Origin: DASQDN01 sp035630195
GTDB taxonomy: Bacteria; Acidobacteriota; Terriglobia; Bryobacterales; Bryobacteraceae
Assembly: GCA_035630195.1 (NCBI GenBank)
Contig: DASQLD010000475.1
Span: 1-26,513, forward strand
Direction of reading: 5' to 3'
DNA length: 26,513 nt
Shown one piece after another: positions 15,817 through 22,810 of the stretch. Position 1 is the stretch's first letter. Every line of letters begins with the position of its first letter. Made by a program: the position numbers and the translations under genes. The notes beneath the pieces were generated by a model. It did not search any database, had not been told where the DNA came from, and saw only the letters and a program-made list of their open reading frames with translations.

Positions 15817-16410
15817 TTAGGCTCGACCCTTCGCCGACGCCTCGGCTCCGGGTGGTTCACGGAACGGTTCCACCGATATGCGTTGGTAAACCACCTCCAA
15901 CACCGTCAGGTATGTTGTACCGTCCGGCGCCTGGAGGACTACGCGATCGCCTGCTTCCGACTTCATCAACGCTCGCCCCAGAGGCGACATCCAACTGATG
16001 TGGCTGCGGTTGAGATCGACCTCGTCCGTGCCCACGATGCTCACCACCCGCTCCGCCCCCGCGGAATTGGCATAGCGCACAGTCGCTCCGAAGAATGCCC
16101 TCGTAACCGCCGGCCCCGTTCTAGGCCTTTCGGGGTCGACTACTTCGGCGGCTTCGATTCGCTTTGCGAGGAATCGAATTCGCCCATCGATCTGGCGCAG
16201 CCGTCGCTTGCCGTACTGATAGTCGGCGTTGTCACTGCGATCCCCGTTGCTTGCAGCCCACGCCACCACATCCGTGACGGCCGGACGTTCCCTGGTGAGC
16301 AGAAACCTGTGCTCATCTTTAAGTCGCTGCAGGCCACCTGGCGTTATGTAGTTCTTCCCTGGCGTCGCGGGCTCGTCCCTTTGCGGTTGCCTTGTAAACC
16401 CTTTTCGCAT
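15817..16410 (-). CDS. greB: Transcription elongation factor GreB
   Basis: 197 residues, longer than typical GreB (about 160) because of an N-terminal basic extension and a C-terminal tail rich in Pro, Glu and Ala. The coiled-coil tip carries SNGDRSDNADYQYGKRRLRQ, the GreB hallmark, with the acidic tip residues Asp and Asp/Asn needed to coordinate the catalytic metal in the polymerase active site. The C-terminal FKBP-like domain includes GATVRYANSAGAERVVSIVG and ISWMSPLGRALMKSEAGD. It binds the secondary channel of RNA polymerase and stimulates cleavage of backtracked transcripts. A GGAAGG ribosome-binding site lies about eight bases before the ATG. The gene is convergent with the Tat-HUMPS gene and appears monocistronic. 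Confidence 0.93.
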   Translation of the reverse strand: MRKGFTRQPQRDEPATPGKNYITPGGLQRLKDEHRFLLTRERPAVTDVVAWAASNGDRSDNADYQYGKRRLRQIDGRIRFLAKRIEAAEVVDPERPRTGPAVTRAFFGATVRYANSAGAERVVSIVGTDEVDLNRSHISWMSPLGRALMKSEAGDRVVLQAPDGTTYLTVLEVVYQRISVEPFREPPGAEASAKGRA

Positions 16411-16730
16411 ACCTTAGCCCTTCCGACTCGCATTTATAGGCGCCCAAAGCTGTCTGCATGAGGATAGTGCGATACCTGTTCCATCCCGCTGTACGACATT
16501 TTGGCAGGTCCATCAGCGTCTCGACCGAGTGTTGCGAGCTTTAGCTCAATGTCATTTAGTTCTCCTAGGACTGGTTCTGAGCCGTTGCTCTGTGGGGCAG
16601 CCTTTCAGGCCGCGATACCGATTTCATCGGTATCTGCCGGCGGGATAACCGGCTGCCGGCAAAGTTGCCGGGACCCATCGGACGAGGGCCATACAAAACT
16701 AAATGGCGGCCTTCAGCCATTCCGAGGAAA
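16411..16730. other. Intergenic region upstream of greB with tandem hairpins
   Basis: About 320 bases without a supported gene. A minus-strand frame ending near 16441 is open for about 60 codons but lacks a start codon and ribosome-binding site. The main structure is the pair of hairpins at 16614-16661. The greB promoter should lie here but no clear -35/-10 pair was found. Confidence 0.45.
16614..16661. repeat. Two adjacent perfect hairpins
   Basis: The first has arms GATACCGAT (16614-16622) and ATCGGTATC (16626-16634) with a TTC loop, a nine-base perfect stem. The second directly abuts it, with arms TGCCGGC (16635-16641) and GCCGGCA (16655-16661) around a 13-base centre that can itself pair (GCCGG/CCGGC). 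They may be a REP-like element, an operator or a structured leader. Confidence 0.5.
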
Positions 16731-16939
16731 TTAACCCGTCACCGCACTCATGGCCGGGGCGTGGGCCAGCGCGACAAGCGATGTGTAATCATCTTCCGAG
16801 TCAGCGCCGGACCCCTCGAGGACCTTTTCGACTGCGCCGCCCTACCAAGCATATCTGCGACAGCCACCACCGGAATTCTTGTTCCCTTGGACACGCGCTC
16901 CGCGCATGGTCTCGGGCGATCCACTCGGAGCAGGTTCAT
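16731..16939 (-). pseudogene. Probable DUF433 antitoxin relic
   Basis: The minus-strand frame from 16939 reads MNLLRVDRPRPCAERVSKGT and continues RIPVVAVADMLG, matching the DUF433 core (usually C-G-G-x-P-C-I-x-G-T-R-I-P-V, then a helix). After that the match moves to another frame: GGAVEKVLEG, then DDYTSLVALAHAP, equivalent to the family's second half, ending at a TAA at 16731. So at least one frameshift splits the domain, and the Gly-Gly/Pro-Cys part of the first motif is eroded. DUF433 proteins are the antitoxin partners of DUF5615 PIN-like toxins. No toxin relic was recognised downstream. An intact-looking relative, itself frameshifted, lies at 26055-26284. Confidence 0.45.
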
Positions 16940-17200
16940 CGTCTCCGCGTTTGAGCGAACATATCACGCGTGCTGGAATCGGGCCGGCCTCAATCGTGTT
17001 GATGGCTAAGTGCTGCCGCTGTGCCGGGTGCGACCTGTCGGTGTGAGTTGCGTGCTCCCAACCGGAGCGTGGCGGCGGAGGAGCAAGTCAACCAGGAGAA
17101 TCGGCGCCGCGCCAGGCTGATTCAGCGGGTTGGTCATGTTATCCTACGCATTCAGTTTGCGACCGCTTTTGCGAGCGCATTCACTCTGCGCACTACATAT

Positions 17201-19435
17201 ATGAAGCTCACGTGGACTACCACCGACGAGGCGCCGGCGCTTGCGTCGTACGCCCTGCTGCCCATCCTGCGAGCATACTTCAAGGGGACAGGGGTGGAGA
17301 TCGAAACGGCCGACATCTCACTTGCCGGCCGTATCATAGCAGCCTTCCCTGAGCGTCTCACGCCAGACCAAAGAATTCCCGACGAGTTGACACGCTTGGG
17401 GGAACTGGCCAAGACACCGGAAGCCAACATCGTCAAGCTGCCCAACATCAGCGCCTCGATTCCGCAACTCCGGGACGCGATTGCGGAACTTCGCGCGAAG
17501 GGCTACGACATTCCCGACTATCCGGATGCCCCCACTACCGAAGAGGAGCGTGCGTTGCAAGCCCGGTTTGCCGGGATCTTGGGCTCGGCCGTGAATCCCG
17601 TGTTGCGCGAAGGCAATTCCGACCGGCGTGCTCCCGGAGCCGTGAAAGCGTTCGCGCGGAAGCATCCACATAAGATGATGAAGCCCTGGCCCCATTCCGG
17701 CTCAATGAAGTCCGGCTCAGTAACCCGTGTCGCCCACATGAGCGACAAGGACTTCTTTGGCAGCGAGAAATCTCTGACGGTGAACTCTGCGACCGAGGCG
17801 CGTATGGAATTCGCTGATTCCGCCGGCGCAGTGAAAGTCCTGAAGCAAAGAATCCCGCTGATCGAGGGCGAAGTTCTAGACTGCGCGGTCATGAACGTGA
17901 CGGCGCTGCGAAAATTCTATGCCGAGCAGATCGCTGCCGCGAAAGCTGACAATGCGCTGTTCTCGCTGCATCTGAAGTGCACAATGATGAAGGTCTCCGA
18001 CCCAATCATGTTCGGCGTTTGTGTGGAAGAGTATTTCGCCGATGCCCTGCAGAAATATGCCGGCGTGCTCGCAGAGATCGGCGCCAATGTAAACAACGGA
18101 TTGGCCGACGTGCTCAGCAAACTCGACCAGCTTCCCGCCGCAAAAAAGGCCGAGATCGAAGCCGATATCGCAGCCTGTTACAAAGAGCGTCCCGGTTTGG
18201 CGATGGTGGATTCGCGTGCCGGCAGAACGAACCTGCATGTTCCCAGTGATGTGATCATCGACGCCTCGATGCCGGTGGTGATCCGGGATGGCGGCAAGAT
18301 GTGGAACAAGGAAGATGGGCTGCAAGACACGGTTGCCGTGATCCCGGACCGCTGCTACGCCACTATGTATCAGGTGGTGATCGAGGACTGCAAGCAGAAC
18401 GGGCAGTTCGATCCGGCGACCATGGGCAGCGTGTCCAACGTTGGACTCATGGCTCAGAAGGCCGAAGAGTACGGTTCGCACGACAAGACGTTTGTGGCGC
18501 CCGGCAACGGAACAATTCGCATCGTAGACGCTGGCGGCAAGACTCTGCTCGAACAAAGCGTACAGTCTGGCGATATCTTCCGCGCATGCCAGACGAAAGA
18601 TGAGCCCATCCGCGACTGGGTGAAGCTCGGCGTCGCACGCGCCCGGGCAACCGGCACACCCGCGGTATTCTGGCTCGACCAGGATCGCGGCCACGATGCG
18701 CAAATCATTCAGAAGGTGAAAACCTACCTGGCCGATCACGACTTGTCCGGTCTTGAGATCAAGATACTGAAGCCGGTGGACGCGATGAAATTCTCCCTCG
18801 AGCGAATTCGCCGCGGCGAGGACACCATCTCCGTAACAGGTAACGTGCTTCGTGACTATCTCACTGACCTGTTCCCGATTCTAGAGTTGGGGACAAGCGC
18901 CCGTATGCTGTCAATCGTGCCGCTGCTGCAGGGCGGTCAGTTGTTCGAAACCGGCGCGGGCGGTTCGGCGCCCAAGCACGTGCAGCAGTTGCTGAAAGAA
19001 GGCCATCTGCGCTGGGACTCGCTCGGGGAGTACTGTGCGCTGGCGCCATCGCTGGAATTGTTGGCAACCAATGGTGGTAACCCGCGCGCGCGTCTTCTTT
19101 CAAAGACGCTGGACGAGGCTACCGGCCAGTATCTGGAAGAGGCGCGCTACCCCTCGCAAAAGGTGAACGAGATCGACAACCGCGGTTCAACCTACTATCT
19201 CGCGTTGGCGTGGGCAAAGGCGCTCGCCGCCCAGGACGAGGACGAGTATCTGAAGCAACGCTTCACTCCGGTAGCTGCCGCGCTGGTGGCGGCCGAAGAT
19301 CAAATCACGCAGGAATTGTTGGCGGCTCAAGGCAAACCAGTGGACATCGGCGGGTACTATTTCCCGGACGCCGGCAAGTGCGCGGCAGCAATGCGGCCCA
19401 GCGCTACACTGAACGCGATCATCGATCAGATGTAG
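17201..19435 (+). CDS. icd: NADP-dependent isocitrate dehydrogenase, monomeric type
   Basis: 744 residues from the ATG at 17201, matching the roughly 740 residues of monomeric IDH. The frame is open 60 codons further upstream, but that part is Arg-rich and unlike the family, whereas MKLTWTTTDEAPALASYALL is the expected N-terminus. Recognisable blocks include LPNISASIPQLRDAIAELRA, PVLREGNSDRRAP, a KVSDPIMFG segment, VDSRAGRTNLHVPSDVIIDA, ARATGTPAVFWLDQDRGHDA, GTSARMLSIVPLL and a C-terminal DIGGYYFPD. It catalyses oxidative decarboxylation of isocitrate to 2-oxoglutarate in the TCA cycle, yielding NADPH. No Shine-Dalgarno sequence is visible before the ATG. The short palindrome GCGAATTCGC follows the stop. 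It is followed by a small lipoprotein gene after 160 bases and is probably monocistronic. Confidence 0.95.
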   Translation: MKLTWTTTDEAPALASYALLPILRAYFKGTGVEIETADISLAGRIIAAFPERLTPDQRIPDELTRLGELAKTPEANIVKLPNISASIPQLRDAIAELRAKGYDIPDYPDAPTTEEERALQARFAGILGSAVNPVLREGNSDRRAPGAVKAFARKHPHKMMKPWPHSGSMKSGSVTRVAHMSDKDFFGSEKSLTVNSATEARMEFADSAGAVKVLKQRIPLIEGEVLDCAVMNVTALRKFYAEQIAAAKADNALFSLHLKCTMMKVSDPIMFGVCVEEYFADALQKYAGVLAEIGANVNNGLADVLSKLDQLPAAKKAEIEADIAACYKERPGLAMVDSRAGRTNLHVPSDVIIDASMPVVIRDGGKMWNKEDGLQDTVAVIPDRCYATMYQVVIEDCKQNGQFDPATMGSVSNVGLMAQKAEEYGSHDKTFVAPGNGTIRIVDAGGKTLLEQSVQSGDIFRACQTKDEPIRDWVKLGVARARATGTPAVFWLDQDRGHDAQIIQKVKTYLADHDLSGLEIKILKPVDAMKFSLERIRRGEDTISVTGNVLRDYLTDLFPILELGTSARMLSIVPLLQGGQLFETGAGGSAPKHVQQLLKEGHLRWDSLGEYCALAPSLELLATNGGNPRARLLSKTLDEATGQYLEEARYPSQKVNEIDNRGSTYYLALAWAKALAAQDEDEYLKQRFTPVAAALVAAEDQITQELLAAQGKPVDIGGYYFPDAGKCAAAMRPSATLNAIIDQM

Positions 19436-19595
19436 CGAATTCGCCGTGCGGGCCGTAGCGAAGGTCGTACCTGCTCACATGCCAGATCTGCTCTTGGAGA
19501 TTCGAATCGTTGAGACATTCAACAGAGCCCTTACCTCCCAGACTCGGAACTACACCGTCGGTGATGCCAATTACAAGATAAAGGACGCCCTATCG

Positions 19596-20081
19596 ATGAT
19601 GCGAGCAACTCAGATGTTTGCGACAGTCGCTATTTTACTCCTGACCTCGGCCTGCACTTCGCAGGCGCCAACGTCACAACAGTCTGTTCAGTTGCCGCAA
19701 ACGCCTTTGCCTACGCTCCAGAGTGCGACTGTGCGCTTCGAGATGAGCAATGGGGATAACAAAAACAAAGATACGCATCTTGCGTTGGCGATAACGAAGG
19801 AAGCGTTGGCGATCGCACGAATTGACGATTTTGCAGGCGACCAGGAATTCGGAGATCCAGGAAATTACGGACCTTTCAGTCTGATCGTCCAACCCGGGAT
19901 CACAAAGGAACAATACCGCGGGAGCACAACCAGACTGACGGTCGCGCCAAGTGGACAGGATCGCGTAATTCTCAACACTCTGATTGACGCTCGCTTCTCT
20001 GATGGAGACGTGTTGACCAGTCAATCAGGGGTTCTCAGTGTAGACCAGGATAATCGGATCTTAGAATTTAAGAACCCGTAG
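19596..20081 (+). CDS. Small lipoprotein of unknown function
   Basis: 161 residues from the first of two adjacent ATGs (19596; the second at 19599 is equally possible), with AAGGA about ten bases upstream. The frame is open 50 codons further, but that extension lacks a ribosome-binding site and would bury the signal. The N-terminus MMRATQMFATVAILLLTSAC carries a lipoprotein signal with Cys20 as the likely lipidated residue; the -3 position is Thr, not the usual Leu. After a Gln/Pro/Thr-rich linker, residues 45-160 look beta-rich (TLQSATVRFEMSNG, GPFSLIVQPGITKEQ, TTRLTVAPSGQDRVI, then GVLSVDQDNRILEF). I recognise no family. A membrane-anchored, globular periplasmic domain is the most that can be said. 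Confidence 0.72.
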   Translation: MMRATQMFATVAILLLTSACTSQAPTSQQSVQLPQTPLPTLQSATVRFEMSNGDNKNKDTHLALAITKEALAIARIDDFAGDQEFGDPGNYGPFSLIVQPGITKEQYRGSTTRLTVAPSGQDRVILNTLIDARFSDGDVLTSQSGVLSVDQDNRILEFKNP

Positions 20082-20227
20082 CCGCGGGCGAGACGCTATG
20101 ACCGAACCATAAAGGTCACTTGTTGCTTCACGTCAGCCGGCCGAATACAACGCTTCTGCAAACAGACATCGCTGACCTATGTGGCCCGTTGAAGAGCCTT
20201 TCGGAAACGCACAGTCTTAACGGCTGC

Positions 20228-21502
20228 TTACATCTGCTCCTGTAACAGCGAAGCCAGCAATTCTTGCGCCTTATTCCAAACACCTCGCCGCCGCCACCGG
20301 TCCAACGTTACGCGCTCGCAGTGCTGAAGATCGTTTTCGAAGGATGTACGTAGCTTTGTAACGGACGGCGGATCAAAGAAGCAAACGTTGTTTTCCTCGT
20401 TGTGTGCGAATGAGCGGTTGTCGAAATTCGTCGTTCCAACTGTGGCCCACATGCCATCCACCACCATGATTTTGTGATGAAGCATCGTGCGATTATACTC
20501 GTAAACCTCCACACCGCCCGCAAGCAATTGCGCGTAGAGACGCCTCGAGTTGTGGCGCACCATTCGATTATCGTTGTGAATACCGGAGACCATTATTTTC
20601 ACATCAACCCCGCGCTTCTTTGCTTCAAGGAGCGTGTCGATGCCCGCTTGGTCTGGCACGAAGTACGGATTGGCAATGTAGATCATTCGCCGCGAGCAGA
20701 CGATTGCGAAGTAATACATAATTCGCACGGAAGACGCGCCGGTCTGCGGAGAACTCAATATGGTTTGCAACGCCACGCTTCCCACCTGCTGTGGGGGAGG
20801 ATAAAACTCGAAGCCACTTACGAGCTCGCCGGTGGTTTCAAGCCAATTCTGCGCAAAGCCAGTTTGCAGGGGAAGGACAGCGGGACCCTCCAATTTGATT
20901 TGAATGTCGCGCCAATGCTCTGGATTCTGGGCGTGTCCCCGCCAGTGATCGGCTATTCCTGCCCCCCCGGTAAAGGCGATGCATCCATCAATAATCAGCG
21001 ACTTTCGATGGGTGCGGTTGTTGAAACGTCCGAGCGAATACCACCGGATCGGGTTAAACCATGCGATCTGGCATCCGCCATTCTGCAGGGTTCGCAGGAT
21101 ATCTTCACCGATGCTGGCAGCGCCGATCGCATCGAGCAAGAGCTTTACCTTTACGCCTTCGCGGCTCTTTTTCGCGAACGCTTGGCCAAACTGTTGGCCG
21201 ATCTCTCCTGCCCAATAAATATATGCTTCGATTGTGATCGAATGTTTCGCCGCGTTAATTGCGTCCAACATTACCGGGTAAAACTCGTCGCCGTTGTTGA
21301 ATATCTCGAGCCGGTTCCCCTGTAGGTAAGGCACTCCTGTTGCGCCGACAATGCTGCTGCAGAATTCGTCTGAATCGAGCGAGAACTCATGGTCCAAGCC
21401 GTACCGGGGTGAAGACTCACGCGGCGCAATAAGGTGCGTAAGGACGGCCATAATTGCAGTACCGATAGCCCATCCCCCAACGCTCAACCAAGGCGAGCGC
21501 AA
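20228..21502 (-). CDS. cls: Cardiolipin synthase (phospholipase D family)
   Basis: 424 residues with two HKD motifs: HRKSLIID (His165, Lys167, Asp172) and HHKIMVVD (His342, Lys344, Asp349). Other family blocks are GDEFYPVMLDAINAAKHSIT, IEAYIYWAGEIGQQF, NNRTH, AGIADHWRGHAQ and TVGTTNFDNRSFAHNEENN. It condenses phosphatidylglycerol with another phospholipid to give cardiolipin at the inner membrane. An N-terminal TM helix (about residues 8-25) anchors it. The start is uncertain. The longest frame begins at TTG 21502 with no ribosome-binding site, and the first ATG is at codon 18 within the helix. Its first 86 bases overlap a 95-codon ORF that does have a good ribosome-binding site and its own TM helix, so the true N-terminus may be encoded there with a frameshift between them. 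Confidence 0.9.
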   Translation of the reverse strand: MRSPWLSVGGWAIGTAIMAVLTHLIAPRESSPRYGLDHEFSLDSDEFCSSIVGATGVPYLQGNRLEIFNNGDEFYPVMLDAINAAKHSITIEAYIYWAGEIGQQFGQAFAKKSREGVKVKLLLDAIGAASIGEDILRTLQNGGCQIAWFNPIRWYSLGRFNNRTHRKSLIIDGCIAFTGGAGIADHWRGHAQNPEHWRDIQIKLEGPAVLPLQTGFAQNWLETTGELVSGFEFYPPPQQVGSVALQTILSSPQTGASSVRIMYYFAIVCSRRMIYIANPYFVPDQAGIDTLLEAKKRGVDVKIMVSGIHNDNRMVRHNSRRLYAQLLAGGVEVYEYNRTMLHHKIMVVDGMWATVGTTNFDNRSFAHNEENNVCFFDPPSVTKLRTSFENDLQHCERVTLDRWRRRGVWNKAQELLASLLQEQM

Positions 21503-21704
21503 TGGCGAGCGCGGCCCAGAGCCACCAAGACCAGAAGACTCGCCGCAGCCGATCTCCTAACGTGGGGGATCCTTTGGGTTTTCGTTTAAGAGGATCTGTT
21601 GAGAACTTCCTCTGGACTCGCCGCGAAACGACCGGAAACCTGTGTCGGGAGGGCCTATTGGCGGGCTTGGGCGGCAACTCGTAGTTCCTGGCGCTCTGTT
21701 GCAT
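21417..21704 (-). CDS. Small membrane ORF overlapping the cls start (separate gene or displaced cls N-terminus)
   Basis: 95 codons from an ATG preceded by AAGGAG about ten bases upstream, a better translation signal than cls has. The first 55 residues are basic and Pro-rich (RPSRHRFPVVSRRVQRKF, DPLKRKPKGSPTLGDRLRR), followed by one TM helix (VFWSWWLWAALAIALALV) and a short tail. It overlaps cls by 86 bases in another frame. A positive cytoplasmic segment plus TM helix is what the N-terminus of a membrane-anchored cardiolipin synthase could look like, so this is either a coupled small protein or the N-terminal exon-like part of a frameshifted cls. The sequence alone does not decide between them. 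Confidence 0.5.
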   Translation of the reverse strand: MQQSARNYELPPKPANRPSRHRFPVVSRRVQRKFSTDPLKRKPKGSPTLGDRLRRVFWSWWLWAALAIALALVERWGMGYRYCNYGRPYAPYCAA

Positions 21705-21788
21705 GTGGTGATTTCTCCTTACTAACGAGCAACATGAGCGAACCCGACCTCGGACCCACCTCGGAGCCGCCGCTAGGCCTTGAGCAGT

Positions 21789-21872
21789 CTAACATCCCAC
21801 TTGATTTAATAGAAACCACACCACGATTAAGCTAGTCGGCACACCGAGCATCCAGGCAACACCGTATTTCAT
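21789..21872 (-). CDS. 27-residue membrane peptide with a near-perfect ribosome-binding site
   Basis: The minus strand has AGGAGG five bases before an ATG at 21872, then 27 codons and TAG. The peptide starts MKYGVAWMLGVPTSLIVVWF and ends LLNQVGC: a single hydrophobic helix with a Gly-Val-Pro turn and a terminal Cys. Short proteins with a W-L-L-G-V-P core and one helix occur in many environmental bacteria, usually unannotated. It is upstream of, and co-oriented with, the 95-aa ORF and cls (84 bases to the next start), so it may share their transcript. The translation signal is the main evidence. Function unknown; a membrane-associated regulator or stress peptide is speculation. Confidence 0.6.
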   Translation of the reverse strand: MKYGVAWMLGVPTSLIVVWFLLNQVGC

Positions 21873-21877
21873 ACTCT

Positions 21878-21883
21878 CCTCCT
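21878..21883 (-). promoter_or_regulatory. Shine-Dalgarno site of the 27-residue ORF
   Basis: AGGAGG on the minus strand with five bases to the ATG. It is among the strongest ribosome-binding sites in the window and decides that this very short frame is translated. Confidence 0.65.
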
Positions 21884-21961
21884 GTCAATTTTGTCTACTG
21901 CTAGTCTTGCGGAAATTGCTTGACGGACGATTCTGAACTCCGTGGAGCGCTTGCGAAGAGT

Positions 21962-22252
21962 TCATCCGAGTGATCGAAAGGTACTCTGTGTTCGCGAGAG
22001 CATTGGGAAAGAAGCTCGTGAACGATTCGAAGCGGAGTTGGTTTGAATTGCCAACGGAGAACGATCGAACGCGGGCGCATACGAAGCCGGGGTGTATCCC
22101 GGTGTATTGCGACGCCGAGCCCTGATCGCGCCGTCATGCCATTCGGCAACAAAACTTTGATGGAGGCCGGAGTGGCCGGCGTACCGAATGCAACGGGCAC
22201 ACGAGCTACCCGGCTGGTCAGTATTACAAAGTGGCAAGTTGGAAGTTTCCAT
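21962..22252 (-). CDS. Small ORF with CxxC and GHxGxH motif, possibly degraded
   Basis: 96 codons from the ATG at 22252, with GAGAAAGA just upstream and AGGAG a little further. The first 42 residues contain SCARCIRYAGHSGLHQSF and then EWHDG, a pattern of two cysteines followed by G-H-x-G-x-H that recurs in small metal-binding-like proteins. The remaining half is basic, low in hydrophobic residues and looks like non-coding sequence, so the original protein may have been short or has been frameshifted. No neighbour explains it. The overlapping frame at 21901-22200 is less convincing. Confidence 0.3.
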   Translation of the reverse strand: METSNLPLCNTDQPGSSCARCIRYAGHSGLHQSFVAEWHDGAIRARRRNTPGYTPASYAPAFDRSPLAIQTNSASNRSRASFPMLSRTQSTFRSLG

Positions 22253-22329
22253 TCTTTCTCAATTACTCCTGTCTACCTGTTCAAGCTCGCGGACAATCCA
22301 TCTCGATGCCGGCGTGACTCACCACATCA

Positions 22330-22611
22330 TTAAGGCGCGTCCCTGTAATAAGTACTCGCTGCTGCGGCGCCTTTCAACGTTTCAGTTCCGCGCCACTCGC
22401 CTTCGAGCAGTTCCTTAAAGACATATCGATAAACATCTTCAGAGCCGATGACGTTTAAAACTTCGAAACTCGTCGTGCCTCGCTCGCGTTCAGTGACCCG
22501 GACGCCCATCGCCGAGCCAGGCTTAAGACTTTCATTTCTAAACGAATACCGCCGTGTTTTCACGCGTTGCGGCTCCGCGCCGTCGCATGCCAGCAACACG
22601 AGAACGAACAT
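22330..22611 (-). CDS. Small hypothetical protein, N-terminus uncertain
   Basis: 93 codons from the ATG at 22611. The body looks protein-like: YSFRNESLKPGSAMGVRVTE, then TSFEVLNVIGSEDVYRYVFK and LLEGEWRGTETLKG. The first residues, MFVLVLLACDGAEPQ, resemble the end of a lipoprotein signal (LLAC) but lack the basic and hydrophobic part before it. The frame is open further upstream without a start codon. So the true start is probably lost or altered, and the gene may be a remnant of a small lipoprotein. No family recognised. Confidence 0.4.
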   Translation of the reverse strand: MFVLVLLACDGAEPQRVKTRRYSFRNESLKPGSAMGVRVTERERGTTSFEVLNVIGSEDVYRYVFKELLEGEWRGTETLKGAAAASTYYRDAP

Positions 22612-22810
22612 GCCGCCATAATAAGAACCGAAGAATGGTCCTTCGCAATCTCTGGTCTCTTATACAAGCGCCGATCGAGCACGGGCCTAGTTCAGCACGT
22701 TTGCAGCCAATCCTTCGTGCTGAGGACTGACTCAAAGTGCGGAACTTGCCAAAGTTTGGTAAGGCCACGACCACAAACTCCGTACAAACGATCTCCATCG
22801 CAGATCGCAG

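Noticed and set aside
17876..18739. Minus-strand ORF of 287 codons
   Set aside because: It lies wholly inside icd on the opposite strand. It is a codon-bias shadow of a well-supported gene.
20474..21325. Plus-strand ORF of 283 codons
   Set aside because: It is antisense to the catalytic part of cls, whose two HKD motifs are clear. No ribosome-binding site and no recognisable protein sequence.
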